Shown here: positions 12,055-24,185 of the stretch, piece after piece
How positions within the stretch are numbered: the first letter of the stretch is position 1
How the letters are laid out: every line of letters begins with the position of its first letter
Origin: Metridium senile
Lineage: Eukaryota; Cnidaria; Anthozoa; Actiniaria; Metridiidae
Assembly (NCBI GenBank): GCA_949775045.1
Contig: OX459095.1
Coordinates: 37,632,809 to 37,696,808 of the forward strand
Length of the DNA stretch: 64,000 nucleotides
Direction of reading: 5' to 3'
Position numbers and translations under genes: made by a program
Notes under the pieces: model-generated
What the model was told of the DNA's origin: nothing
The model's database searches: none
Seen by the model: the letters and a program-made list of their open reading frames with translations, nothing else

Positions 12055-13615
12055 ACATTCACATCTGACTCGAATCCAAACCATTAACGATCTACTCGAA
12101 GAAAAAATTAAAGTACTGAATCGATTAGACGAAGACATTTTGAACATCTGCGAAGTAACCGACATAGAACAAGAAATAGAAGAATCAATGGACGTGACCG
12201 CAAGGATCTACATTATCTCGAATTGACGAATTCAAACGCAAACTGGAACTGTCTCAAAACGAAAATATGTAAACAAAGAAACCAACGTCAAAGTCAAAAT
12301 GTTAGGAATAATGTGGTACAATCAAAAGGATGAATTTCTTTTTAATTTATCGGATCTACAACAATACGCAAAGAATATTCCAGTCACTAAACGGTCATTA
12401 CTTAAATTCTCCGCAAAGATCTACAACCCGTTAGGAATTTGAAGTCCCTTCGTCATACGACTTAAGATTTTATTTCAAGAGCTCTGTATCAACAAGTTAA
12501 ACTGGGACAATCCTTTAACAGGAAACATTTTGACCGAATGGAACACGATTATCACCGAACTTGAACAATCAACTATTATTCATTTACCTAGATGTTATTT
12601 TCTTCTTGACTGCAAACCTGAAACAGTTGAACTACATGCATTCAGTGATGCTTCTAGTAAGGCTTACGCTGCTGTTGTATATATTCGATCTATTTATCCC
12701 GACGGACGTGTACTAACTAATCTACTTACATCAAAAACTAAGGTTGCACCTATCAAGAAACAATCCATACCTCGCCTGGAGCTACTAGCAGCTTATATCT
12801 CAGCAAGACTTGTGAACACTATCAAGCAATCTCTACCTTACGAACTACCAGTATATTACTAGGTAGACAGCATGACCGCTTTGTGTTGGATAAAGAATGA
12901 ACGAATCTGGAAACAGTATGTACGTGACAGGGTCAACGAGATTCGTCGATTAACAAAGAAAGAAGCATGGAGATTTTGTCCAGGAACTCTGAATCCATCT
13001 GACCTACCAACTAGAGGTTTATCTGCTATAGAACTTTCTACCAACGAAATATGGTGGGACGGTCCACAGTTTTTAAAATCTAGTGAAGAACAATGGCCAT
13101 CAATTGATGCCAATAAACCAGTTACAACTGAATTAGTGGAATCTGAAGTCTTGAAAACTATGCCAAAGGTTTATCTTACGCATTGACGCCATCTCATCTC
13201 CGGTATCATCTACGGTAGAAGAATCGCCAATAGTCCGAACGCTATACATTTTGAAGTAACAAGCACGTACACATCACTAACTCGAAGACTTCAACACCAT
13301 CGACGTTTGCTACATCAATTCACTACAACAATTCACTACAACTTGGAAAACAGATTATTTGTCTAAGCTACGAGAGAATCACACAACGAAAGCAAAACGG
13401 GAACGATGTTCTAGTTCAACTATTTCCAAAGGTGATGTTGTGGTCGTGAAGAATGATTCGACACAACGAACATTTTGGAAGTTAGCTGTAGTTGAGGAGC
13501 TAATATGTGGAGAAGATGGAAATGTGAGAGCAGCATTCATTACAACTGTCAATCCAAAGGGAAAGGTTACACGCTTACGTGTAAGAACTTATTAATATAA
13601 TAAATGTAAAAATTA
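12055..13615 (+). pseudogene. BEL/Pao LTR retrotransposon remnant (gag tip, RNase H, DUF5641-like)
   Basis: A short gag-like piece (12060-12240: KVLNRLDEDILN, ICEVTDIEQEIEES) is followed by the end of the reverse transcriptase (about 12430-12530) and an RNase H of BEL/Pao type: HAFSDASSKAYAAVVY, IPRLELLAAYISARL and, after a TAG at 12860, VDSMTALCWIKNER. The frame 12872-13186 continues with NEIRRLTKKEAWRFC and ends before any integrase. A downstream block 13359-13595 (KGDVVVVKNDSTQRTFW, KGKVTRLRVRTY) resembles the DUF5641 tail of BEL elements. Protease, most of RT and the integrase are deleted, so this is a dead copy. It lies in an intron region of the broken minus-strand gene. Confidence 0.85.
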
Positions 13616-13639
13616 GAGATCGACTTATTGTAAGGACGA

Positions 13640-13970
13640 AAGTCGTGTATGAGAAACAATTAAACTAGAAAGATTCACAACCAAATCGTAATTTACTAAA
13701 GGGTTGATTCATACTTAATATATGTACGGTACATGTCTCTAACCTATACTGTAACTTACTAATGTATTTATATTAATATGTACTTGTTAGAGTACTTTCG
13801 GGATATGTGTTTAATGCTGGCTTAACAGAGGGGTTAATTCATACTTAACATATGTACGGTACATGTCTCTAACCTATATTGTAACTTACTAATGTATTTA
13901 ATAATACAGGTCCCGAAAGTACATCAAGTACATATCAAATACATGTCAAATACATGTTAACTAAAGATGT
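13640..13970. repeat. Possible BEL LTR with an internal direct duplication
   Basis: Directly after the BEL tail, a ~70-bp segment containing ATATGTACGGTACATGTCTC is present twice (about 13697 and 13832) with few differences. The position suggests LTR or 3' untranslated sequence of the BEL remnant. I cannot define clean TG...CA ends. Confidence 0.4.
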
Positions 13971-14269
13971 TAAGACCAGAGTAAGGCTGATATTATAAAA
14001 CCTATATTATTATCAACTATGAATTTGCAAAAAAAAGCTTATTTTAGCTGATATCCAATTTACTAACCTTTAAAAGGAAGTTGAAAAAGTGCAGCATCAT
14101 CTGTCATGACCTTGAATGAAGGGTCAATTATTTCAACAACACTATTGCCATCAAGATTTAAGTGAACTTCTTCGGAAAGAACCCATATTTTTTTCCCTTG
14201 TACCATGACTTCTCCATATTCCTTAAAAAATAAACCTTGAAAATTAGGATAATTCTATCTATTTCCAAA

Positions 14270-14440
14270 CTTTAGGGACCGGTCATTATTTATGTGGGGG
14301 AGGGGTGGGGGGATTTTATGGTCTGCATTAAAACATTTTTCCCTGACCCAACTATTGAGGTATTATTTTAAAGGTAGCCATTATCACCCCCTCCCCCCAA
14401 GTCCACACATCATACCTATTGGACTATTTTTTTTTTCTCT
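14270..14440. mobile_element. G/C-run hairpin fragment, MITE-like
   Basis: TTTAGGGACCGGTCATTATT followed by a G-rich run opens the block, and a C-rich run (CCCCCTCCCCCC) with partial complementarity closes it. It resembles the 6.7-kb element in organisation. The termini are too diverged to define exactly. Confidence 0.3.
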
Positions 14441-15121
14441 TCATAGTAACTCGCACAGCGGAGAATTGTTTTTAATTTGCTGATAGCTTTCATAAAAATG
14501 AAAATGCTTGCAATGAGTTACAATTTTAATGGCATACACTTACAAAATCTACCCAGTCCTATATATTACTCTAGACTATCGAGTTATATATTCAAGCTAG
14601 TCTCACTATTTTATTTTATTTTATTTTATTAGATTCGCCCAAAAACACAAGGAAGATTACATATTACATAATTGTACTGGGGTGGGCAGCAAAATCAGCA
14701 TAGCATGTGGACCAATGTCCTATTCTGTGGCCACTTGTTGGTGGTATTGTTTGATAATGTTCACTTTCACTTCTGCTGTCACTGAACTTATTGAAAATAC
14801 TATTGACAGGCTCGAAGGATTATAAAACTACAACGGGGTACATTCCATAAGACTGTTCCCTATCTTGGTGTTGACTATAGTTTGTCTTGTTGACATAAAA
14901 AAACTAGGAATCAAAGTTTCCTTATATACAGATGCTAAAAATATTACTTTTACATGTTAAATCATCATTACTATAAATGACATTCTTTTTTTCGCGTAAT
15001 ACATCACCATTACAGAAGATTGTATTATATTTCAAAATCAGAGTGATCTTTAAAACCAAATAAATGTTTGATTTTGAACTATGACTGAATCATAGCTAAT
15101 TTGATGTTGAATTTTTAATTA

Positions 15122-16010
15122 TCATCTTATTCCTTTTTTGAATAAACCATCGGGGAGGTTACCATTTTTTTTACAAGATAAACACTGTTTACAAATATAC
15201 AGGAGCATATTAATTATAAATATGATCAGTATGTATATATCACTTACATAGTAAATAGTATTATTTTTTAAATGTTTAACAGGTTGATTAACTTTTTTTT
15301 TTATGTTCACTTTGAAGTTTGGCAAAGATGTCCAGAGTTTTGGGCCTTGGTTAACAATAGTGAAACTTCCAATATTCGTTTGGCACTTTTGAGCTCTAAA
15401 ATCATTGCAATGTCTAGTTTGTCTTTTTTGAGTGTAACCGTAAACTCTTATGAAACATGTCACAAGCAGGTTTTGATGTTGATTTGCTATTTATAGAATA
15501 CAGAAATAGTCCTAATTGTATAATTGTGAATATCATCAAGATCCCGGGATCAAGATTTGGTAAGCCATGTTCATAGAATAAGGGTGCTGTATGCATTGTG
15601 CATCATAATTAGTGATAATTCTAATAATCCGTTTCTGTAACATTTTCAATATATACAAATTTGATTCATAAGTAGATCCCCATGCATATTACGTTGCCAT
15701 AATAAAGGTAAGGGAATACCAAACTGTAATATAGCTTAATAAGTGAAATTTGTGAAAGAGAAAATTGAGTTTTGGAATTCAAATTATTCCTATGGTTCTA
15801 AATATCTTCCCAGCTACTGTGCTAATATGTTGTTTCCAGCTTAAATGCTCATCTAATACAACTCCAAGAAATTTTATGCTTTGCTTTTGTTCAACAATAT
15901 TATTTTCTATTAATTCAGTTTTACAAAGAGATTTCGTTAATTGTTTTAGTCAATTTCATGTTCAGTGTGTATTTTCACTAGGACATTTTAGACTCGTTTA
16001 ACTTGGAAAC
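15122..16010 (-). pseudogene. CR1-like reverse transcriptase C-terminus, heavily decayed
   Basis: Reading the minus strand through several frames gives the characteristic 3' part of a CR1/L2-like ORF2: SIKFLGVVLDEHLSWKQHI near 15855, then TAPLFYEHGLPNLDPG near 15560, then QTRHCNDFRAQ and QGPKLWTSLP near 15350-15400. Several stops and shifts interrupt it. The upstream RT core is not present. The next CR1-like copy (16.4 kb) lies in the opposite orientation. Confidence 0.7.
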
Positions 16011-16309
16011 TTCGAAAATACATAGAAAATAGCCTCGGTTAATCCAAAAAGAAATGTGCTAAAAACTACGAAAAACACCGGAAATCGCGTAAATTTTAAA
16101 TTACCTAGCGAGATGTTCTAAACTTTTTTATAAAACAGGTCATACTAAATGTTTGATGTCTGATTACCCTGCGGAGGGTAGCTGAGGAGAAAAGAAAGTT
16201 TCTTTCCTCGTCGTTCCAGATAAGAGAGAAAAAAATCTCTGCTCACAGAGTAATGTCTGATAGGTAATAGAATGAAATTTGTAACACCGTAAAAAATGTT
16301 GACTTAACT

Positions 16310-16421
16310 TTACTGACGTTTCAAGCTTTAGCCCTTCGTCGGAGTAAAAATGGCGTCTGGTGTATAATTCAATTTGATCAGACAAGGACAAGTTTGCCAA
16401 TCTGATAAATGAAAATGAAAA
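16310..16421. repeat. Repeat-like leader containing CGTTTCAAGCTTTAGCCCTT
   Basis: The phrase CGTTTCAAGCTTTAGCCCTT followed by CGTCGGAGT is, from memory, a widely dispersed repeat motif in metazoan non-LTR elements and SINEs. Here it lies just upstream of the CR1-like ORF, so it probably belongs to its 5' untranslated region. Confidence 0.4.
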
Positions 16422-19245
16422 GTGTGGTCAATAAAAAAAATCAACATGGCGGTAGCGGAGTCGGCTAGGCGTCCTTTAGCTCCGAGACATTTCTTACGTA
16501 ATCTCCCCACCCAACTGTTGTTTATAATTGCAACTGCTGAATTTCTCTCTATATCACGAGAGAGCGAATTTGATATCTCATATTTCCACCTGGGAAACAA
16601 GCTAGCCTCTCCTAAGATTCCAGATAGCTCCCTGGACTACAAACCGAAGCAACGGCGTCAGAACAACTTATTACTTCCAAGGACTAAAGCAAAACTAGCT
16701 CTCAAGTTTCTTCGTTACTACTCAATTGCTATTTCTCTGGTCTTATTAAGCGGAGACGTGGCTCCAAATCCCGGCTGGTCCAACCAAAAACTTTCACAAG
16801 CTGGTCTAAAAATCGCCCATCTCAACATACGAAGTCTACCGAAACACCTGGACGAACTTAAACTCTTTCTTCATGACAACCCATTTGACATCCTATCCCT
16901 AAACGAAACCTGGCTTAACAGCTCCAGGCAAGACGCGGAATTGTCAATTGACGGCTATATTGTTATTAGACAAGACCGTGGAACCAACCACAGAGGAGGT
17001 GGAGTTGCAATATATACTAAAAACAAATTTAATGTGCGCCATCGTCCTGATATACCAACTGTTGGCCTTGAATCACTATGGCTTGAAATGACCTTTCCCA
17101 ACAAAAGTAAAATGCTTATTTCATCGACCTATCGTCCACCCAATGATGATAACAAGGAGTTCAAACAGAAATACGAAAGAACACTTGAACATGCCTGCAA
17201 TGAAGGGAAAGAAGTTCTTGTACTCGGGGACTTTAATTATAATATCTTGCCAAAAAAGCTCGCTTCTCATACCAAAGAGTTTATAAAACTATTCAACACT
17301 TATCAATTCTCTCAACTGATCAAGAACCCTACACGAATTGCTGAACGATCGTCAACTTTATTGAACTTAGCCTTTACAACTGAAACGGGAAAAATTGTAA
17401 GCTCTGGAGTTCTAAGCTGTGCCATAAGCGATCATTCGCTTATTTACATTATACGTAGAGCGAAAATTCCCACTGGAGAAATCAAATCTATCAATTGCAG
17501 GAGTTACAAGCATTACCGTGCCGAAGAATTTGAATCTGATTTGCATTCAGTCTCCTGGGAAAAAGTTGACACCTCGCTTACTTTGAATGAAGCCTGGCTT
17601 TTCTTTAAAGACACCTTCTTAAATCTTGCCAACAAACACGCGCCTAATTGTACAAAGAGAGTTCGCACCAACTCTCTTCAATGGATGAATGACTCAATTA
17701 GAAACCTTATCAAAGAAAGAAATTTTCACCACAGAAAAGCCCAGAAATCAGGCTCTAGTAACGAATGGAGTATTTACAGGACCCTGAGAAACCAGGTAAC
17801 TACGCTTATTAAAGATGCCAAACGAAATTTTTACACACAGCAAATCGAAGAAAACAAAAAAGACTCAAATAAACTATGGAAAACCATCAAGTCTGCTATT
17901 TCCACACAGTCCTCTTCTAGTCAAGTTAACTCACTCTCTATTGATGGTTGTGATATCACAGACCCGAAACTCATATCTTCTCAGTTTGCGTCCTTCTTCA
18001 AAACTATAATCAGTACAATACGTCAGTCTTTACCTTCAGTTACTCGCCAAAGATTTCATCAACCTAATGTATGTCCAACTTTTAAACTGTCTTTGATTGA
18101 TGAAGCATTCGTTTTAAAGCAATTGAAAACTCTACCTACAAAGAAGTCAACTGGTCTCTCTGGTTTTCCTGCGCGTCTTCTAAAAGATGGAGCCGACGCT
18201 ATATATAAACCTGTAACTGTATTACTGAACAGAACGATTTCTGAGGGTTCTATCCCAGATGAGTGGAAGCATGGCCTAGTTACACCTGTTCATAAAGCCG
18301 GACCTAAAACAGATCCCACAAACTACCGACCCATATCTGTCATCCCTGTCTTCTCGAAAATACTTGAGCGAGCTGTGCACAAAATGGTCTACAATCACCT
18401 TCAAGAACATAATCTGTTATCTGCATCACAATCTGGCTTCCGCCCACTTCACTCCACTTCTACCTGTCTGACACATGTAACTAATAATATGTTGCAGAAC
18501 ATTGACAATGGAAAACTTACTTGGTTTTAATGCTTCTGCTAGACAGTGGTTTAATTCTTACTTAACTAATCGAACCCAAAGTGTTTGCATAAATGGCACC
18601 ACTTCTGAACCTCAGAAGATTAGTTTTGGTGTCCCCCAGGGTAGTGTTCTCGGCCCTCTACTCTTCATTATGTATGTTAATGACTTAGCTAGTAGTATTA
18701 GATTCTCTGCTTTTGAGCTCTACGCTGATGATACGCTTCTTTACTTTGCAAGCGACAATATCAGGGAAATTGAATTGCAACTGAATACTGACTTAACAAA
18801 TGTCTCAAACTGGCTTAACTCAAATTATTTAATACTTAACACTACTAAGACCAAAATTATGCTTATAGGAACTCACCAACGCCTGTCCAGAGCTGGAGAG
18901 GACTTTACTATCTCTGTCGGGGGAAAGGCCTTAGAACGAGAAAATAAGTTTAAGTATCTAGGTTTATTCTTAGATAAAACTCTTTCGTGGAACGCCCACA
19001 TCAATTACATCGGGAAAAAGGTTTCGTCTAGGCTAGGGGTGCTACGCAGGGCGCGTAAAGTTTTGCCGAGATCTACCTGTGTAACTTTATACAATGCCAT
19101 GATTTTACCTCTTTTTGATTATTGCTCATGTGTATGGGATAGCTGTGGCATAGGATCCAAAACTTACCTTGAAAAACTTAATAGACGCGCTGCATGAATA
19201 ATCTTTAATAGATCTGTTGAACCCGGGGAAATTAAAACAATTTTT
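16422..19245 (+). pseudogene. CR1/L2-like endonuclease-reverse transcriptase, RT motif A deleted
   Basis: The first frame (16422-18530, 702 codons) holds the APE endonuclease: IAHLNIRSLPKHLDEL, SLNETWL, GGGVAIYT, STYRPPN, LVLGDFNYNI and AISDHSLIY. The start of the RT follows: KKSTGLSGFPARLLKDG, NYRPISVIPVFSKILE, SGFRPLHSTSTC. At about 18518 IDNGKL runs directly into LLGFNASARQWFNSYL in another frame (18502-19197). The segment normally carrying motif A, with the first catalytic aspartate, is missing. GVPQGSVLGPLLF and YADDTLLY (motifs B and C) remain. A TGA replaces an expected codon at 19196, and homology stops near 19245, next to the start of gene copy A. The copy is inactive. The N-terminal ~120 residues have no recognised domain. 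Confidence 0.9.
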
Positions 19246-19632
19246 GGGTGGCCAAACCTACAGTAAGGTAAGGCAAAGTTAAACCCTGTATTTGCTGCTG
19301 ATGTAGAAATAAGAAAATTAAAAGAAAACTGCAAGCCCACAAAAACAAACATTAAGAATGCTGCTAAAGCAATCTACAATAAAGTGAGCACTGTGTTTGA
19401 AAAAAACATTCAATACAAGTTTTGCTGAAGCCTTAGCTGATGTCCCTGAATTGAATCTGCAAAGTAAAACTGCAAACGAGAGGAGGAATGATAGAAGGCA
19501 TTGTTATAGGCAATCAAACCTGGAGAAACAAATGGAAGAAACAGCATTTCTAAGGTACATTATCAATCAAAAACAACTGAATTAAGGGAGCATTCATAAT
19601 TTATCTAGTAGAGGGCTATGATGATTTTGAGG

Positions 19633-19672
19633 GGGGGGGGGGGCATTATTTTTCCCCTATATGATTTAGGGG
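19633..19672. repeat. Poly-G tract and G-rich block
   Basis: A run of G residues inside a short G-rich block lies between the first and second exon-like blocks of gene copy A. No complementary C-rich end was found nearby, so I do not call a complete MITE. Confidence 0.5.
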
Positions 19673-20276
19673 GGCTAATGGACAATGCAAATATTGATAT
19701 ATAATAATCTAACATAATAAGCATTAGATATATTTACATTTGGGCAATTCCATTTTTTTAACTTCAATTCCATAAAAAATTTAGAAAAAGGCATGGATTT
19801 GCTAATTGTCCTTTTGATAAGATACTTTTGGCTGAGCCTTATTGGTAAGTGGATGAAGAATCAAATCTATAAGAAAATGTGAATTAATAAGTAATTGTCA
19901 TGGACATTACAAAACAAAAACACTTTTCAGCATTTTTTTAGCATGTCATTTAGCATTGACCTAAATTCTTATCCATTCGTATCCATTTATTTTTTTATTT
20001 ACATACAGGCATTTGCACATGACTCTTTTTTCAATAAAAACAAAACTTCTGCAATCTACTCATATGATACTTGGAATGGTTGCTTTTGCCTGGAATTTTG
20101 CAGTTTTGACTGAGGGGGAAGGGGTGGGGAAGAGTAATTGGGATTTGTACTGAAAACTGAAAAATCAGTTGAAAACAGCCATGCTATAGCTAATAACATT
20201 TTACTTACAAAATACAAAGTGCAGATTTTTGTGTAATATTTTTATTGAATTTTAGTGTTATATAATTATGTACTTA

Positions 20277-20420
20277 AGAGTGAATGGTCTTATTAAAGAG
20301 TGAATGGTCTTATTAATTATTAATGGTCTTATTAATTATGTACTTATACATACTGCATTAAATAAATAAATAGAAAAATAATTAGAATACAGTACTTATA
20401 GTACTGTATTCATTAATTGT
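20277..20420. repeat. Short tandem repeat plus palindrome
   Basis: AATGGTCTTATTAA occurs three times in a row (20283-20335). It is followed by a palindrome AATACAGTACTTATAGTACTGTATT split at its centre (20387-20411). This lies in the presumed second intron of gene copy A. No function is evident. Confidence 0.6.
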
Positions 20421-23400
20421 AAATAATGTACTGTTTATTATCAAAATGAAAATATATATATAAATATGTACAACAAAGTCACTAATAGAAAACACATTTC
20501 ATAATCTCAATCTATAGATGCTACGGTGGAGCACAATCCCTGGGCGCTCGGCAAAGGAACCGACTTGCTGTCTCTTGTGAAACAAAGGCAACTGCAACAA
20601 AGAGAAGTGAAGAGTCGGAAATGAATGACTTCACTGCACCAAAACAAAAAAGAAAGACCACACAGGGGACTTGTCACACATATTGTGGGACAAAGACAGC
20701 ATGAAAGTAGAGGTTGAAGGGTATGAAGACAACCATCTTATCAATTTTAAAGAATTGGCCTCCAGGTTTAATGTCAAAAATAAATCTGGCCAACTGGCAA
20801 GTAATGGAGGCCAAATAGTCAAAGAATGGCTAGTTTCAGAAGGTATTGATGTCAAACGCTTCAGGACAAAAAGAAAAAGTGAGGATGCACACATAGTCAG
20901 AAGGAAAATTGAAGGGTTCTGGAGGAGAAATAAGTGTACCAATGGAGATCAGTGTTCAACAATTAAAGGAAAAGTTGACAGATAAACTCAAGTCTAAGGA
21001 GTACACAATAGGAGAAATGATTGTCCCCAAAAAGGTATATGTAGTTAATCACATACTAGATATCAACTGAAGATACATTTGTATAAGATATGATCTGCTA
21101 GAGTAGAAACACTAACTGTGTAAAATACATTGCACTATTACTTCTAAATAGTATTATTCAAACAATAGAATTAGCATGCTTTTTAGACTGTATTATTTAA
21201 TTATTTAGTTTTATTTGTATAATGACATTATCACTTTTAGTACTTTCATGCTACTACTAAAAAGTTGATTTAAAAAAGGAACTTGAAAGATTAACTGCCT
21301 GGCTAATCACTCTCACACTAACATTAATAATTATGATAAATGAATGATATCTAAAACTGTTATTATTTCTTAACAGTATGAAAAGCTTGTACTTACCAAT
21401 GACCTAGAGATCAAGAAGGTTGAATTCACCACTCATGGTAGGAAAGCACCTTTGAAAGAAATAAGAGAAAACATGTTAAAAAAGCACAGCCAATACCTCA
21501 GAGCATCAAGTGATCAACAAATAAATGAAATGGATGAAGAGCTGATAAAAGTTGAACTAGAACGGTTAAATGAGCACCATGATGTTAACACTGATGATAT
21601 CGAAATGATGAGAAAAAAATTAAAATAACTTGAACGAACAAGGCACTTGATGGTCTGGCTAGATAACTCAACAGTAGCAAATGCAGGATACCTGGTTTGC
21701 TTAATAACCTGTTTATATGATCCTGCTGTGTTTTACACTGATGAGGAATATAACCAAGCATTTGGAAAAACAGTCAAAATACAGAATATTGTTGATGATC
21801 CAGAGTTGCATTTCATTGCTAGATGTGGAAGCTCGGACAATGAACTACTTTTATATAGTGAAGAAAGGGTACGATGCATTAGTGAACTAAAGAAGAATTG
21901 TACTGAAGAAGTAAAACAAGTCGAGTATGTGGACAAAATGAGATTTTGCCATGGAGATATGCCTCTGCGGGCATTTGAAGCAGGACAACAAAAAGGAGGA
22001 AACTATTTCTGTTCTGCTTGTGGCATTCACTGTGACAATGTCTACCATCTTGACCATGCACTAAACTGCACCTTTGAGAGCCTTGAGAAGAGGCAAAAAG
22101 TGATACTTCAGGGAGCTGTGGCAACAAGGAAATCACGTGATAAAAAGGCTAAGCCTTTGAAGGATCTGTCAAAGGCAGAGATAGAGGAAGAGCTGGGATC
22201 CAGACATATAGCCAATGGAACGACAAGGAAGGAATTAGATGAACTTTTAACAAAGCACTTACAAGGAAAGCAACGTGTTCCTGCACTATTAGTACAAACA
22301 CCAGAAGCTTCAATCACTGATTTAGGTCTGGATAATTATGAAGTTCTACCATGTGAACCACTTCACGATATTGGCCACCACATTGAGAATTTTTTCATAG
22401 AATTCCCAAAACATCTATCCGCTGAAGAATCGAAAGTTATTACAGAAGCCATTTCACTTGCACTAGAAGGAAAAGAAAGCAAAAGGTGTGTGGACTATAG
22501 GATTGCCCTTATCAAAACAGCTACTATTGCCCATCAGTCAGGGGTTGTTTCACCTAATGCTCTCTTGACACTCGACACTCTTGTAGAGATGCAGAGAATA
22601 CTATACTCAGATGATAACAGCAGATCTGTTCACCAATTGTTGCGCTATTATAATCAAGCCTGGTACCATGCCATGCTGTTATATGATTACATAACCAGCA
22701 ACCCCAAGAAGCTTACACTCAGGAAGATGTTTGGGGTGTACTTCCACAATCTGAGTGCCCATGCTGGTGATATGTTAAGGATTCTCTCTGGTCAATCGGC
22801 AAATGCAGAAAGACAAGAGAGGATATTTAACAGTATCAAACGAATCACTAAGCAAACAAGCAACTACCATCCTGGCCACATCATACCAAACCTCTTCATC
22901 CGTCTTCAAGCTGAAAAGGAATTGGGATTACAGGGAAATTATGTTCAACGGCAGCAAGCACACGTCACCAACCTAAGCAAGAGCCTTCCAAAACCTCTCA
23001 ACACTATAATTCCAATTTATTTTATCAAGAAACACCCAAGAGAGTGGCAAGCACACCTTCAACACATTAGTGATTTTCTTTTAGAAGGAGAAGATATCTG
23101 GTGGTGTCAAACAGCAGAGTACATCGAGTTCTATGATGTTTCAAAGTTTCCACATCCCCTACTCCATGGCCCTGTGCTTCTTCACTTCCGATCCACCAAC
23201 CTCTCCAAGGAAGAGGCAAACATGAAGTCATGCATGAAAAGGTGCTTGGATGAGAAGAAGAAGATCCCTCTCCACATCATAAGAGTAAGACAACACGATG
23301 GCACTATAAAGAAAGTGCACAATGCCTTCTTAGGTAATGTGAAATCTGTGATTGACAAAGGACCAGATGGAGGGCATGTGGGTGAGAGAAATGCTGATGA

Positions 23401-24185
23401 TGATAATAATCCTACATGTATGAATGCAGAGAACAATGACATTGATTATGAACATGCAATACAAGTACAAGAGAGAGAGAGCTTGTGAGTGAGAACAATG
23501 ATGATAACCATGACTACGCTACATGTATGAATACAAACAACCACAATGATGATGATCTAATCAATGAAAACAATGGTGATTATGACTATCCTATGAATGC
23601 AAACAGCCACAATCACAATGAAGACGATCCTATGAATGAGAGCAATGATGAATAGAACTATCCTATGAATGCAAACAACCACAAGCACAATCAAGATGAT
23701 CCTATGAATGAGAACAATCATGATGAGAAACAGGAGGAAGTAGTTGACATACGTTTAGCATCAAATTAAGTTATTGAGCTGGGAGGAATAGCAGACAATC
23801 ACCGCCAAGACAAAACACCATGTGAAATAAAAAGTCGACTTGGCAAAGCCCTAGAAGTTGTTTTAGGGAACACAAAAGAAGTCCAAAGCCTGGACCAAAA
23901 ATACATCAAACTGAAGGAACTCAAAAAAAGAAAATCAAGAAATCAGTATCTAAACGAGAGCTATGAAAAAGAACTATCAAAAATACAGTCCCAAGTTTTA
24001 GCTAAAAATACAATCCTAGAAACAAAACTCAAAGAATGGGAAAGAAACTATGTTTTTGAACATAATTTTAGAGCACCATCACTAGAGCAAATGAAAAGTG
24101 ATGAAATTGCCTCATCTTTATTAGAAAAAATAAAATACTCTCATGGACTCCTAAAGGAATGGAAAATTGATTTCAACTGCTAGCT

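Larger units (their letters stand above)
2384..14221 (-). pseudogene. Unrecognised multi-exon gene, broken by a frameshift and insertions
   Basis: Five 3' exons can be chained on the minus strand: 11375-11266, 6050-5957 continued at 4783-4673, 3011-2936 and 2472-2384. All junctions are GT-AG and the phases fit (AG+T, 0/0, A+GA). The protein pieces read VVKAVSGKKIKAK, then SEEFLCNLKSWLYNIF, then TGKVKSSNYVAVEDEG through ASTETVDE, then LVGVKKKNLQVEVH, then a basic C-terminus EKRRRRGKHEKK and stop. A further exon-like block at 14221-14068 (GKKIWVLSEEVHLNL to FQLPFK) lies upstream, but its end phase does not fit the 11.3-kb exon, so an exon may be missing. The 6.05-kb exon shifts frame near 5975 and is split by a 1,173-bp transposon. 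I do not recognise the family. The basic, lysine-rich tail could be nuclear. Whether it is a host gene or an old mobile-element gene is open. Confidence 0.55.
19262..24183 (+). pseudogene. Copy A of an uncharacterised SAP/zinc multi-copy family, decayed
   Basis: Exon-like blocks at 19262-19585 (RKLKENCKPTKTNIK, then SFAEALADVPELNLQ after one shift), 20523-21040 (NFKELASRFNVKN, shift near 20915, SGGEISVPMEI) and 21378-24183. In the last, a stop at 21626 precedes a 613-codon frame (21647-23488) with MVWLDNSTVANAGYL, a Cys/His cluster CSACGIHCDNVYHLDHALNC, a SAP-like helix-extended-helix (LSKAEIEEELGSRH) and the conserved block YEVLPCEPLHDIGHHIENF. An Asn/Asp-rich tail with an in-frame stop near 23655 leads to a coiled-coil-like end (LLKEWKIDFNC). 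The window holds a second, diverged copy at 60.4-64.0 kb on the other strand. I remember similar proteins as multi-copy genes in cnidarians. The function is unknown; the SAP motif suggests DNA binding. At least four frame disruptions make this copy non-functional. Confidence 0.75.

Noticed and set aside
22108..22317. Antisense frames opposite gene copy A (and similar frames opposite copy B, L1 and CR1 ORFs)
   Set aside because: They are shadows of the sense coding sequence, with no independent motif.
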